A program made the position numbers and the translations under genes. The notes under the pieces were generated by a model, which worked only from the letters and a program-made list of their open reading frames with translations, did not search any database and had not been told where the DNA came from. From Burkholderiaceae bacterium (GTDB lineage: Bacteria; Pseudomonadota; Gammaproteobacteria; Burkholderiales; Burkholderiaceae_C), in NCBI GenBank assembly GCA_024235895.1, contig JACKLM010000003.1:62001-126000 (forward strand): 64,000 nucleotides of DNA, written 5' to 3'. Every line of letters begins with the position of its first letter. The first letter of the stretch is position 1. Of this stretch, positions 51,719 through 60,412 are shown piece after piece.

Positions 51719-52057
51719 TCAGTAACGCGGCACCGACGGATCGACCTGGATCGACCAGGCGTCGATGCCGCCGGCCAGGTTGACGACGCGATCCCAGCCG
51801 TGGTGGATCAGGAACGCCGCCACCTGCGCGCTGCGCACGCCGTGGTGGCACAGGCACACGACGGGGCGCCCGCGCGGGATCTCGGGCAGCCGCGGCGGCA
51901 CGGCACGCATCGGCACGTGCATCAGCTCGACCCCCGGCGGCTCGATCCGTGCGCGCGCCAGCTCCCAGGGCTCGCGCACGTCCAGCAGCACCGGCGGCGG
52001 CGACTGCGCCGCGAGCGCACCCAGATCCTGCGGCTGCAGCTGCGGGACCTGGATCAT
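51719..52057 (-). CDS. Rhodanese-like domain protein
   Basis: A 112-residue single rhodanese domain with the active-site loop CLCHHGVRS (the second Cys is at the catalytic position) and a VLLDVREPWELARARI start block. It may transfer sulfane sulfur or act as a signalling domain. It is 31 bases from the PCMT-like gene upstream and 61 bases before tolC, an arrangement common in Burkholderiales. Confidence 0.92.
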   Translation of the reverse strand: MIQVPQLQPQDLGALAAQSPPPVLLDVREPWELARARIEPPGVELMHVPMRAVPPRLPEIPRGRPVVCLCHHGVRSAQVAAFLIHHGWDRVVNLAGGIDAWSIQVDPSVPRY

Positions 52058-52088
52058 GCTCGCGCGCGGACCGGGGGCGGGCCGAACG

Positions 52089-52751
52089 TCAGAAGTGGAA
52101 GCGCGACGGCTCGGGGAACCCGGCCAGCCGCGGCGCGACGGTCTCGAACAGGTCGACCTCGGACCACGCGGCCTCGCCGCTGCGGGTGTACAGGCGCGCC
52201 ATCATGACCGGCTCGTCGCCGACGATCGCCGCCAGCCGGCCGCCGACGCGAAGCTGCTCGAGCAGCGCGCGCGGCACCTCGGCCACCGACCCCGACAGGA
52301 CGATGACGTCGAACGGCGCCTCGCCCGGCAGCCCGCGCGCACCGGCCTCGGCGCCGACCGTGCGCACCGCGACATTGGCCAGCCCGGCGCGCTGCAGCCG
52401 GTCGGCGGCCGCGCGTGCCAGCGCCGGGTCGCACTCCAGCGTGATCACGCGCAACGCGCGGTGGCCCAGCAGCGCGGCCATGAAGCCGCTGCCGGTGCCG
52501 ATCTCGAGCACGGTCTCGTGGCGCTGCACCTGCAGCTCCTGCAGCAGCCGCGCCTCGACCTTGGGCTCCAGCATGGCGCCGCCACCGGGCAGCGGGAGCT
52601 GGGTGTCGACGAAGGCCAGGGCCTTGTACGCCGGCGGGACGAAGTCCTCGCGCCGGACCCTGGCCAGCAGGTCCAGCACGGCGCCGTCCAGCACGTCCCA
52701 CGGCCGGATCTGCTGCTCGATCATGTTGAAGCGTGCGCGTTCGACATCCAT
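52089..52751 (-). CDS. pcm: Protein-L-isoaspartate O-methyltransferase-like protein
   Basis: A 220-residue methyltransferase with MIEQQIRPWDVLDGAVLDLL, the SAM motif LEIGTGSGFMAALLG and GRLAAIVGDEPVMMA. The region where classical PCMT has its isoaspartate-binding motif reads TQLPLPGGGAMLEPKVEARL here, so true repair activity is doubtful and a divergent PCMT-like family is more likely. ATG at 52751 is chosen; a TTG at 52781 is possible. An inverted repeat (52756-52771) lies right in front of the start. Confidence 0.85.
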   Translation of the reverse strand: MDVERARFNMIEQQIRPWDVLDGAVLDLLARVRREDFVPPAYKALAFVDTQLPLPGGGAMLEPKVEARLLQELQVQRHETVLEIGTGSGFMAALLGHRALRVITLECDPALARAAADRLQRAGLANVAVRTVGAEAGARGLPGEAPFDVIVLSGSVAEVPRALLEQLRVGGRLAAIVGDEPVMMARLYTRSGEAAWSEVDLFETVAPRLAGFPEPSRFHF

Positions 52752-52755
52752 CTCG

Positions 52756-52771
52756 ATACCTATATGGGTAT
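52756..52771 (-). promoter_or_regulatory. Inverted repeat at the PCMT-like gene start
   Basis: ATACC-CATATA-GGTAT (5-bp perfect arms) ends 4 bases before the ATG at 52751. AT-rich in a GC-rich setting; it may be an operator or a -10 region. Confidence 0.4.
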
Positions 52772-52793
52772 TGTCCCGCAAAACCCCTCGATT

Positions 52794-55700
52794 CTAGAAG
52801 GTGGCGCCGGCGCCGCGACGATGCCAGTGCCGCCGCACCCAGGCCGACAGGTCGTCCAGGTAGGCGTAGACCACCGGCACCACCACCAGCGTCAGCAGCG
52901 ACGAGGTGACGACGCCGCCGATCACCGCCTGCCCCATCGGCGCGCGCTGCTCGGCGCCCTCGCTGAGCGAGAACGCCAGCGGCACCATGCCGGCCACCAT
53001 CGCCAGCGTCGTCATCAGGATCGGCCGCAGCCGCACGCGGGCGGCGAACAGCAGCGCGTCGCTGCGCGCCATCGGCGCCGCGATCGTGCCGTCGGGCCGA
53101 GGCAGCCCGGCGCGCGCGCGGATCGCGAAGTCGATCAGCAGGATCGCGTTCTTGGTCACCAGCCCCATCAGCAGCACGATGCCGATGACCGAGAACATGT
53201 TCAGCGTCGAGCCGAAGACCAGCAGCGTCAGCACGACGCCGATCAGCGTCAGCGGCAGCGAGCTCATCAGCGCCAGCGGCTGCACGAAGCTGCGGAACTG
53301 GCTGGCCAGGATCATGTAGATGAAGACCACCGCCAGCGCCAGCGCGCCCAGCGCGTACTCGAACGACTCGGTCATGTTCTTCGTCGAGCCGCCGAAGACG
53401 ACGCGGTAGCCCGGCGGCAGCGCGACGCCGTCCAGCACGCGCCGGATGTCGGCCGAGACCTCGCCCGTGGTCCGGCCCAGCGTGTTGGCGTCGAAGTTGA
53501 TTTCGCGGTTGAGGTCGCGGCGGTTGATCTGCACCAGCCCCGTCGTCTCCTCGACCTCGGCGACCTGGGACAGCCGCACGATGCGCGGCGTGCCGTCGCT
53601 GCCCGGGGCCAGCACCAGCGGCAGCCCGGCCAGGTCCGCGACGTCGCGCCGCGCGTCGGCGGCGAGTTGCAGCCACACGTCGTAGGACTCGCCGTCGGGC
53701 GCGCGCCAGTTGCCGACCGCGCGCCCGGCCAGCAGCGTGCGCAGCGGTGCGGCGACGGCGCTCGTGTCCAGGCCGAGGTCGGCGGCGGCGTCGCGCCGCA
53801 CGCTCAGCGCGGCGGTCGGCTTGTCCGGCTGCAGCGTGCTGTCCACGTCGACGAGCCCGGGCACGCCCGCCAGACCCTGCTCGATGCGCCGCCCCAGCCG
53901 CGCCAGCTCGTCCAGGTCCGGCCCCTGCAGCGAGAACTGCAGCGTCTTGCCGCCACCGAGGTCGCGCACGCCGATGTTGGTCACGGTGACGCCGGGGACG
54001 CGCGCGAGCGCGTCGCGCATCGGCACGACGAGGGCGTCGGCGCTTCGCGTGCGCTGGTCGCGGTCCACCAGCCGCACGTAGATGCTGGCCACATGGCGGC
54101 CGCGCGCGTAGCCGCTGTTGACGGTGACCACGGTGCTGCGCACCTCGGGGAGCGCGCGCAGCGCAGCGTCGACCTGGCGCGCGCGCGCCTCGGTCACCTC
54201 CAGCGACGTGCCGACCGGGGTGCGGAAGTTGATCAGCGTCTCCGAGAAGTCGGCGCGCGGGACGAACTCGGTGCCCAGCACCGGGATCAGGACGAAGCTG
54301 GCGACGAAGGTCGCGAGCGCCAGCGCGACCGTGGCCACGCGATGCCGCAGCGACCACGCGAGCGCATGCTGGTACAGCTCGGTCAGCGCGTCGGTCAGGC
54401 GCGAGAAGGCGCCGGTGACGCGGCCGATGCTGCGGTCGTAAAGCGTGCGCCGGCCGCCTGCGCCGCTGCCCTCGCCGCCGTGCCCGGCCTGCGGGTCGTG
54501 CCAGACCGACGACAGCATCGGGTCGAGCGTGAAGCTGACGAACATCGAGATCAGCACCGCGGCGACCATCGTCAGCCCGAACTCGTGGAAGAACTTGCCG
54601 ACGATGCCGCCCATGAAGCCGACCGGCAGGAAGACGGCGACGATCGACAGCGTCGTCGCCAGCACCGCCAGCCCGATCTCGTCGGTGCCCTGCAGCGCGG
54701 CGTCGTGCGCGCTCTTGCCCATCGCGATGTGGCGCACGATGTTCTCGCGCACGACGATCGCGTCGTCGATCAGCAGCCCGACGCTCAGGCTCATCGCCAT
54801 CAGCGTCAGGTTGTTGATCGTGAAGCCGAGCAGATACATGAACAGGAAGGTGCCGACGAGCGCGATCGGCAGCGTCAGCCCGGTGATGACGGTCGAGCGC
54901 CAGGAGTTGAGGAACAGGAAGACGATCAGCACCGTCAGTGCCGCGCCTTCGAGCAGCGTCGTGCGCACGTTGGCCACCGCGACCCGGATCGGCCGCGACG
55001 CGTCGCGGATGACCTCGGCGACGACGCCCGGCGGCGTCACGTCGGCGGCATCGGCGAGCGCCTGCCTCAGCCCGTCGACCACCGCCACCGTGTTCTCGCC
55101 CTGGCTCTTCTGCACCGACACCAGCACCGTGCGCTGGCCGTTCAGCAGCGCGATGCTGTCGGCCTCCTGCGGCCCGTCGACGACGTCGGCGAGCTGGCGC
55201 AGCCGGATCGCGCTGCCTGCGCGCTGCGCGACGACGATGTCGCCGAAGTCCTCCGGCCGCACCTGGCGCGCATTCATCTGCACCACGTGCTCGCGCTCGG
55301 CGTCGCGCAGGCTGCCCAGCGGCAGCTCCTGGTTCTCGCTGCGCAGCGCGGCGGCGATCTGCGCCGCGCCGATGCCCAGCGCCTCCATCGCCTGCGGCCG
55401 CGGGTGGACGTGGATGCGGCGCTCGACACCGCCGATCACCGACACCGCGCCGACCCCGCGCACGTTCTGCAGCCGCTTGGCCAGCACCTGGTTGGCCCAG
55501 GTGGTCAGCGCCTGCGCGTCGTGGCGGCCGTCGGGTGCGCGCAGCGCGATGTCCAGGATCGGCGCGCTGGCGGGGTCGAAGCGCGTCACCCGCGGCTCGC
55601 CGACGTCGTCGTCCAGCAGCGGGCGCAGCGCGGCGAGCTTCTCGCGCACGTCCTCGGCCGCCTCGCGGCCGTCGACGCTGAGCTCGAACTGGACGACGAC

Positions 55701-55970
55701 GACCGCGCTGCCCTCGTACGAGCGCGAGTACGAGGTGTCGATCCCGGCCACCGTGTTGACCGCCTCCTCGACCTTGCGCGTGACCTCGCTCTCGACGATC
55801 TCGGGCGACGCGCCGGGGTAGTCGATCGAGACGACGACGGTCGGGAAGTCGACGTCGGGAAACTGGTCCACCGACAGCCGCTGCAGGCTGAACAGCCCGA
55901 GCACGACGAAGGCCAGCATGACCATCGTCGCCAGCACCGGGTTGGCGATCGCCACGCGGGTGAACCACAT
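52794..55970 (-). CDS. RND efflux pump, HAE1 family
   Basis: A 1058-residue inner-membrane pump of AcrB/MdtB type. The start MWFTRVAIANPVLATMVMLA is followed by the periplasmic pore domain (FPDVDFPTVVVSIDYPGASP), two sets of transmembrane helices, and the proton-relay segment in TM4 (SVGLLIDDAIVVRENIVRHI). The C-terminal segment includes PIRVAVANVRTTLLEGAALT. It acts with the MFP adaptor gene upstream and probably with TolC. Substrates cannot be predicted. The start at 55970 is fixed by the family N-terminus; an Arg-rich open frame upstream is not coding. Confidence 0.95.
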   Translation of the reverse strand: MWFTRVAIANPVLATMVMLAFVVLGLFSLQRLSVDQFPDVDFPTVVVSIDYPGASPEIVESEVTRKVEEAVNTVAGIDTSYSRSYEGSAVVVVQFELSVDGREAAEDVREKLAALRPLLDDDVGEPRVTRFDPASAPILDIALRAPDGRHDAQALTTWANQVLAKRLQNVRGVGAVSVIGGVERRIHVHPRPQAMEALGIGAAQIAAALRSENQELPLGSLRDAEREHVVQMNARQVRPEDFGDIVVAQRAGSAIRLRQLADVVDGPQEADSIALLNGQRTVLVSVQKSQGENTVAVVDGLRQALADAADVTPPGVVAEVIRDASRPIRVAVANVRTTLLEGAALTVLIVFLFLNSWRSTVITGLTLPIALVGTFLFMYLLGFTINNLTLMAMSLSVGLLIDDAIVVRENIVRHIAMGKSAHDAALQGTDEIGLAVLATTLSIVAVFLPVGFMGGIVGKFFHEFGLTMVAAVLISMFVSFTLDPMLSSVWHDPQAGHGGEGSGAGGRRTLYDRSIGRVTGAFSRLTDALTELYQHALAWSLRHRVATVALALATFVASFVLIPVLGTEFVPRADFSETLINFRTPVGTSLEVTEARARQVDAALRALPEVRSTVVTVNSGYARGRHVASIYVRLVDRDQRTRSADALVVPMRDALARVPGVTVTNIGVRDLGGGKTLQFSLQGPDLDELARLGRRIEQGLAGVPGLVDVDSTLQPDKPTAALSVRRDAAADLGLDTSAVAAPLRTLLAGRAVGNWRAPDGESYDVWLQLAADARRDVADLAGLPLVLAPGSDGTPRIVRLSQVAEVEETTGLVQINRRDLNREINFDANTLGRTTGEVSADIRRVLDGVALPPGYRVVFGGSTKNMTESFEYALGALALAVVFIYMILASQFRSFVQPLALMSSLPLTLIGVVLTLLVFGSTLNMFSVIGIVLLMGLVTKNAILLIDFAIRARAGLPRPDGTIAAPMARSDALLFAARVRLRPILMTTLAMVAGMVPLAFSLSEGAEQRAPMGQAVIGGVVTSSLLTLVVVPVVYAYLDDLSAWVRRHWHRRGAGATF

Positions 55971-56034
55971 CGCTCGGGCGCGTCCTCGGCGGGGGCGGGG
56001 CGGGGCGGGGGGTGGTGGCTCGCCGGGTGACGTG

Positions 56035-57195
56035 TCAGCGCGCCGGCTGCAGCGTCGCCGGCGTGCCGTCGTGCGGCGTGCCGGCGCTGCCGCGCAGCAC
56101 CTGCGCGCCGGGCTGGAGCCCGGAGACGATCTCGACCGCCGGCTCGGCGCCGCCACCGAAGTCGGCCTCGCCGCGGCGGCCGGGGTCGACCTCGCGGGCG
56201 CGGACGCGGCCGTCCTCCAGCGCCAGCACCTGCGGGCGGCCGGACTCGGTGCGCAGCGCCGACAGCGGCACGGCCAGCGCCCGGTGGCGCTCGGTCAGCA
56301 CGACGCCGCGCGCGAACAGGCCGTCGCGCAGCCCGGGGGCGGGGTCGACCTCGAGGTAGACGGTGACGCTGCGCGTGCCGGGCTGCGCGCGCGGGTTGAT
56401 CCGCACCACGCGCGCCGTCAGCGTCGTGTCGATCCCGTCGACCTGCAGCCGTGCCGGCTGGTCGGCGGCGATGCGTGCCGCATCCTCGGGGGCGACGGCG
56501 GCCTCGAGCTCCAGTCGAGACAGGTCGACGATCGCCACCAGCGGCGCGTTGACCGCCACCCGCTCGCCGGGCTCGACGTGCCGGCGCGCGACGCTGCCGG
56601 CCAGCGGCGCGACGACGACGGTGTCGGCCTGCGCCCGCGCCGCCAGCTCGGCCGCCGCCTGCGCCGCGCGCAGCGTCGCCTCGGCGGCGGCGCGCGTGGA
56701 CGCGGCCTGGTTCAGCGCCGTCGCCGAGACGAATCCCTGTGCCGCCAGCGCCTTCTGGTCGTCGTGCGCGCGGGCGGCGATATCGCGCTGCGCCGCGGCC
56801 GCCGCCGCCTGGTCGCGCGCCTGGCGCAGCCGCCACGCGGTCTCGCGGTCGTCCAGCGTCAGCAGGCGCTGGCCGGCGCGCACCGGCTCGCCCTCGCGCA
56901 CCAGCACCTCGCGCACCGGTGCCGCCACGCGCGCATTGACGACCGCGCTGCGCACCGCGACCAGGCTGCCGCTGACGGCGACCTGCTGCGCCAGCTCGTG
57001 CGGGGCGGCGGTGGCGACGTCGCCCGCCGCCAGTTCGAGCACCGGCGCGACCGCGGCCGGCGGGCCGGCGGCGTCGTCTGCAGGGGCCTGGCGACCACCG
57101 CCGCCGCAACCGGCCAGCGTCGTCGCCACGGCGGTCGTCAGCGCCGCCAGCACCATGCACGTGGTCCGCGCGCGCAGACTGCGCCCGCGGGTCAT
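56035..57195 (-). CDS. RND efflux periplasmic adaptor (MFP) lipoprotein
   Basis: A 386-residue membrane-fusion protein. The lipobox TLAGCGGGG (Cys about 30) anchors it to the inner membrane. The lipoyl/hairpin region contains PVREVLVREGEPVRAGQRLL and the coiled-coil AAAAAQRDIAARAHDDQKAL. Then come the beta-barrel (IVDLSRLELEAAVAPEDAAR) and a membrane-proximal end. It bridges the RND pump and TolC. Its ATG overlaps the tetR stop by 4 bases (ATGA), so repressor and adaptor are translationally coupled. Confidence 0.94.
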   Translation of the reverse strand: MTRGRSLRARTTCMVLAALTTAVATTLAGCGGGGRQAPADDAAGPPAAVAPVLELAAGDVATAAPHELAQQVAVSGSLVAVRSAVVNARVAAPVREVLVREGEPVRAGQRLLTLDDRETAWRLRQARDQAAAAAAQRDIAARAHDDQKALAAQGFVSATALNQAASTRAAAEATLRAAQAAAELAARAQADTVVVAPLAGSVARRHVEPGERVAVNAPLVAIVDLSRLELEAAVAPEDAARIAADQPARLQVDGIDTTLTARVVRINPRAQPGTRSVTVYLEVDPAPGLRDGLFARGVVLTERHRALAVPLSALRTESGRPQVLALEDGRVRAREVDPGRRGEADFGGGAEPAVEIVSGLQPGAQVLRGSAGTPHDGTPATLQPAR

Positions 57196-57989
57196 GGCTT
57201 CGCTTTCCGGGTGGTTTGGCCTGCCGTGTCGCGCGGGCGCAGTCCCTCGAGCACGAGGTCCAGGTGGACCTGCAGCAGCTTGTGCGGGTCGATCTGCGGT
57301 CCCTGGGCCGCGCACGCGCCGAGCGAGTGGCGGTGCAGCGCGAGGAAGATCAACGGCGCGATCAGCAGCTGCGCGACCTCGCGCACCGGGAGCGGCCGGA
57401 ATTCGCCGCGCGCGACGCCGCGCTCGACCGCCTTCCACAGCAGCCGGTCCGCGGGGGCGGCGACTTCCTCGGCGTAGAACGCCGCCAGCTCGGGGAAGTT
57501 GCGTGCTTCGGCGACCATGATCTTGTGGATGCCCGCGGCCGGCGTGTTGCCGAAGCGCTCCCACCACACCTGCACCAGCGTGCGCAGCAGCTCGGCGGTC
57601 GAACCCTGGTAGCGCTCGACGATCTCCAGCCCCTCGGCGATCAGCGGCGTCAGGTTGTGCCGCACGACCGCCTTGAACAGCTCTTCCTTGCTGGCGTAGT
57701 AGAGGTACAGCGTGCCCTTGGAGACGCCGGCGCCGCGCGCGACGTCGTCGGTGCGGGTGGCGGCGAAGCCCTTCTCGACGAACAGCGCGAGCGCGGCGTC
57801 GAGCAGCTCCTGCGGGCGCGTGGCCTTGCTGCGGCGGCGCGGGCCCGTGGCGGCGGCTGGTGGCGGCGGCCGGACGGCGTCGCCCGCCGCCGGCGCGGCG
57901 CGACCGCTGCGCCGCCGCTCGGGCGGCGGACGCGCCGCGGTCGACCCGGCACGGCGGGCGTGGGCTTGCGTGGACGGGGGGCTCGCCAT
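57192..57989 (-). CDS. TetR/AcrR-family repressor of the efflux operon
   Basis: A 265-residue regulator. Residues 1-about 58 are a Pro/Ala/Arg-rich tail not usual for the family. The helix-turn-helix is LFVEKGFAATRTDDVARGAG plus VSKGTLYLYYASKEELFKAV. A ligand-binding C-terminal domain (TetR_C, WERFGNTPAAGIHKIMVAEA) follows. It is first in the operon tetR-MFP-RND and has a perfect operator just before its start, so it probably represses the whole unit including itself. Confidence 0.93.
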   Translation of the reverse strand: MASPPSTQAHARRAGSTAARPPPERRRSGRAAPAAGDAVRPPPPAAATGPRRRSKATRPQELLDAALALFVEKGFAATRTDDVARGAGVSKGTLYLYYASKEELFKAVVRHNLTPLIAEGLEIVERYQGSTAELLRTLVQVWWERFGNTPAAGIHKIMVAEARNFPELAAFYAEEVAAPADRLLWKAVERGVARGEFRPLPVREVAQLLIAPLIFLALHRHSLGACAAQGPQIDPHKLLQVHLDLVLEGLRPRDTAGQTTRKAKP

Positions 57990-57994
57990 GGGTG

Positions 57995-58012
57995 ACTGAC
58001 CAGTCGGTCAGT
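57995..58012 (-). promoter_or_regulatory. TetR-type operator before the efflux operon
   Basis: ACTGACC-AGTC-GGTCAGT: 7-bp perfect arms with a 4-base spacer, 5 bases before the tetR ATG (57989). On the minus strand a -10-like TATATT (58013-58018) borders it, so a bound repressor would cover the transcription start. The pattern is typical of AcrR-like operators. The repressor is inferred to be the adjacent gene product. Confidence 0.75.
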
Positions 58013-58032
58013 AATATAGCCGATGCGCCGCG

Positions 58033-58791
58033 TCAGCGCCCGCGATCGTCACGGCGCCTGAACACCAGGTCCCACACGCCGTGTCCGAGCCCGATCCCGC
58101 GCGTCTCGAACTTGGTCCGCGGCCGCCACGGTGGGCGCGGCGCGTAGCCCGCGGCCGCGGCGTTGGCGAGCAGCGGCTCGGCCGACATCACCTCCAGCAT
58201 CTGCTCGGCGTAGGGCTGCCAGTCCGTCGCCGCGTGCAGGTAGCCGCCCCGCGCGAGCCGGCTCGCCAGCAGGGCGACAAACGGCGGCTGCACCAGCCGG
58301 CGCTTGTGGTGGCGCTTCTTCGGCCAGGGGTCGGGGAACCACAGGTGCACGCCGGCGAGCGAGCCCGGCGCGATCATCTGCTGCAGCACCTCGACCGCAT
58401 CGTGCTGGACGATGCGCAGGTTCGTCAGCCCCATCGCGTCGATGCGCCTGAGCAGCGCGCCGACGCCGGGCGGGTGGACCTCGACGCCGAGCAGGTCGTG
58501 CCCGGGGTGGGCGGCGGCGACCTGCGCGGTGGCGTCGCCCATGCCGAAGCCGATCTCGAGCAGCAGCGGCGCGGTGCGGCCGAAGACCGCCTGCGCGTCG
58601 AGCGGCTGCGGCGCATACGGCAGCACGAAGCGCGGGCCGAGCTCGGCCAGCGCGCGCTGCTGGCCGGGGCCGATGCGTCCCGGGCGCAGCACGTAGCTGC
58701 GGATCGGGCGGTGGGGCGCGGCCGGGCCGGGCGCAGCGCCCGCAGGATCGGCGGCCTGCGGGCCGTCGACGGGTCGGTCGGGGCGGGGCAT
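58033..58791 (-). CDS. trmB: tRNA (guanine-N7-)-methyltransferase
   Basis: Methylates G46 of tRNA variable loops. The 252-residue protein has the SAM motif LLLEIGFGMGDATAQVAAAH, GVEVHPPGVGALLRRI, the signature VHLWFPDPWPKKRHHKRRL and the tail TKFETRG. The N-terminal IRSYVLRPGRIGPGQQRAL is conserved. The start is 8 bases after a CACAAT hexamer and no Shine-Dalgarno is visible. It is followed by the efflux operon on the same strand. Confidence 0.96.
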   Translation of the reverse strand: MPRPDRPVDGPQAADPAGAAPGPAAPHRPIRSYVLRPGRIGPGQQRALAELGPRFVLPYAPQPLDAQAVFGRTAPLLLEIGFGMGDATAQVAAAHPGHDLLGVEVHPPGVGALLRRIDAMGLTNLRIVQHDAVEVLQQMIAPGSLAGVHLWFPDPWPKKRHHKRRLVQPPFVALLASRLARGGYLHAATDWQPYAEQMLEVMSAEPLLANAAAAGYAPRPPWRPRTKFETRGIGLGHGVWDLVFRRRDDRGR

Positions 58792-58799
58792 CGGCCGGC

Positions 58800-58805
58800 A
58801 TTGTG
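58800..58805 (-). promoter_or_regulatory. -10-like hexamer CACAAT at trmB
   Basis: Eight bases separate the hexamer from the trmB ATG, again allowing little or no leader. Confidence 0.4.
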
Positions 58806-58913
58806 CCGTTGCCGATCGCCTGCAAGGCCGACGTGCCGCCGCGACGCCCGGCCTGGGTGCGCCGCCTGATGTATCCTCCGCCCCGGATCGGCCGCGCGTT
58901 CGCGCGGCCCGAC

Positions 58914-58987
58914 GCGGGCGTCGTTCAATGGCAGGACCTGAGCTTCCCAAGCTCAAGACGTGGGTTCGATTCCCATCGCCCGCTCCA
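58914..58987 (+). tRNA. tRNA-Gly (anticodon CCC)
   Basis: A 74-base tRNA with encoded CCA. The acceptor arms GCGGGCG / CGCCCGC pair, the anticodon stem TGAGC / GCTCA has loop TTCCCAA, giving CCC, and the T loop is GTTCGATTC. A perfect GC palindrome (GGCCGCGCG / CGCGCGGCC, 58890-58909) sits just upstream. Confidence 0.95.
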
Positions 58988-59061
58988 CGGATGCGCGCAC
59001 AGGGGTCTTCGACAGGTTTGTGCGCCGCGCCCGTGCGATGCCCGCAGATGGGTGAGCCGCG

Positions 59062-59892
59062 ATGACGAGGCCCCGCGACCCCGAATCGACCGAACCCTTT
59101 CCCGCCGCGGCCTTCGAGCTGCTGTCGCACCGCACGGTGCGCGCCAGCGCGCTGACGCGCGGCCCCTGGGATCCTGGGCACCAGCATGCGGGGCCGCCGA
59201 TCGCGATGGTCTGCCGCGCCATCGAGTCGGTCGCGCGCGACCACGGCCTGACCCACATCGGCCGGCTGACGGCCAACCTGCTCAGGCCGATCCCGATCGG
59301 CGAGCTGGAGATCGAGGTCGAGACCGACTACGCCGGGCGCAACGCCGCGCATTACGCGGCACGGCTTTGGGGGCAGGGCAAGGAGCTCGCGCGCTTCACG
59401 GCGCTGGCGCAGCGCGAGGTCGCCGCCGCGCTGCCCGAGACGCTGGACGGCCATCCCCTGCCGCGTGCCCCGCGCCCGGTGGCCGACAGCGCGCCCGGGC
59501 GCATGCCGTTCGGGCAAGGGGTGGCGGGGTATGCGGATCTCGTCGAGCTCCGGGTCGCCAGCGGGAAGCTGTTCCAGGGGCGCTGCGCGGCCTGGTTTCG
59601 CCTGCAACGGCCGCTGGTCGACGGCGAGATCCCGAGCCCCTGCCAGCGCGTCGCGGTCGCCGCTGACTCGGGCAACGGCGTGTCGGCGGTGCTGGACCTG
59701 GCGCGCTACAGCTTCGTCAACAGCGACCTCACGATCAACCTGCTGCGCCGGCCGCAGGGCGAATGGATCTGCGTCGACGCCTGCACGCTGCTGGCGCCCA
59801 ACGGATGCGGGCTGGCGGAGTCACGGCTGTTCGACGAGCAAGGCCTGATCGGCCGTGCAACGCAAAGCCTGGCGGTTCGACAGCGACGCTGA
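59062..59892 (+). CDS. Thioesterase family protein (hotdog fold)
   Basis: A 276-residue protein similar to TesB-like/acyl-CoA thioesterase domains. The first hotdog half contains WDPGHQHAGPPIAMVCRAIE and HIGRLTANLLRPIPIGELEI; the second half contains YSFVNSDLTINLLRRPQGEW and the terminal AESRLFDEQGLIGRATQSLA. It probably hydrolyses an acyl-CoA, but the chain length is not known. It starts 74 bases after tRNA-Gly and ends before the palindromic repeat. Confidence 0.88.
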   Translation: MTRPRDPESTEPFPAAAFELLSHRTVRASALTRGPWDPGHQHAGPPIAMVCRAIESVARDHGLTHIGRLTANLLRPIPIGELEIEVETDYAGRNAAHYAARLWGQGKELARFTALAQREVAAALPETLDGHPLPRAPRPVADSAPGRMPFGQGVAGYADLVELRVASGKLFQGRCAAWFRLQRPLVDGEIPSPCQRVAVAADSGNGVSAVLDLARYSFVNSDLTINLLRRPQGEWICVDACTLLAPNGCGLAESRLFDEQGLIGRATQSLAVRQRR

Positions 59893-60038
59893 GCCGGGGC
59901 GACAACGCCGCCAACCCCACGGCCGGTGTCCGCATCACGGCGTCCAGCATGAGAACGCGCTGCAGCGGGTTTGCGCTCCCGATCCGCTGCTGCCCCTCGA
60001 TGGCACTCTTCTTTCGTACGCTTGCCACGACCTCGCGA

Positions 60039-60289
60039 GCCGAGGACGGCGGGTACCCTTGCCCTCCATGTCCCCCGCCATCGGCCTTGCGGCCGATGGC
60101 TCCTCCTTCACTTACGGTCAAGGGCACCCGCCGTCCTCGGCAGGCCACCGGGTTGGTCTTCGACCGTCGAATACCGGGGCGGTGGCGGGCCAAGGTCGGT
60201 GGGCACCCTCCCACGGAAGTAGAGGAGGAGCCGGCGGCGCAAGCCGACGGCGGGGGACATGGAGTGGGAGGGTGCCCGCCGGCCTTGGC
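60039..60289. repeat. Composite palindromic repeat, locus B
   Basis: A 251-base structure in the 520-base gap between the thioesterase and hydrolase genes; it is the reverse-oriented counterpart of locus A. Unit B1 (60039-60141) has arms GCCGAGGACGGCGGGTACCC / the reverse of it; unit B2 (60189-60289) has arms GCCAAGGTCGGTGGGCACCC / its reverse. Each unit is about 100 bases. The spacer has the palindrome TTCGACCGTCGAA. The core CCCCCGCCGTCGGC...GGCTCCTCCT is shared by all four units, with B1 the most diverged. No insert like that in A1 is present. Confidence 0.9.
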
Positions 60290-60412
60290 ACGCACGGTCG
60301 TCGTACGCGGCCAGGGGCAGACCGCGGGCCTGAGCGAAGGACTGCGACGGGTCGAGACTGGCCGCCATGAGCCGCGCGTGACCGGGTCGTCGAGGTCGAC
60401 CCGCAGGTCGGG

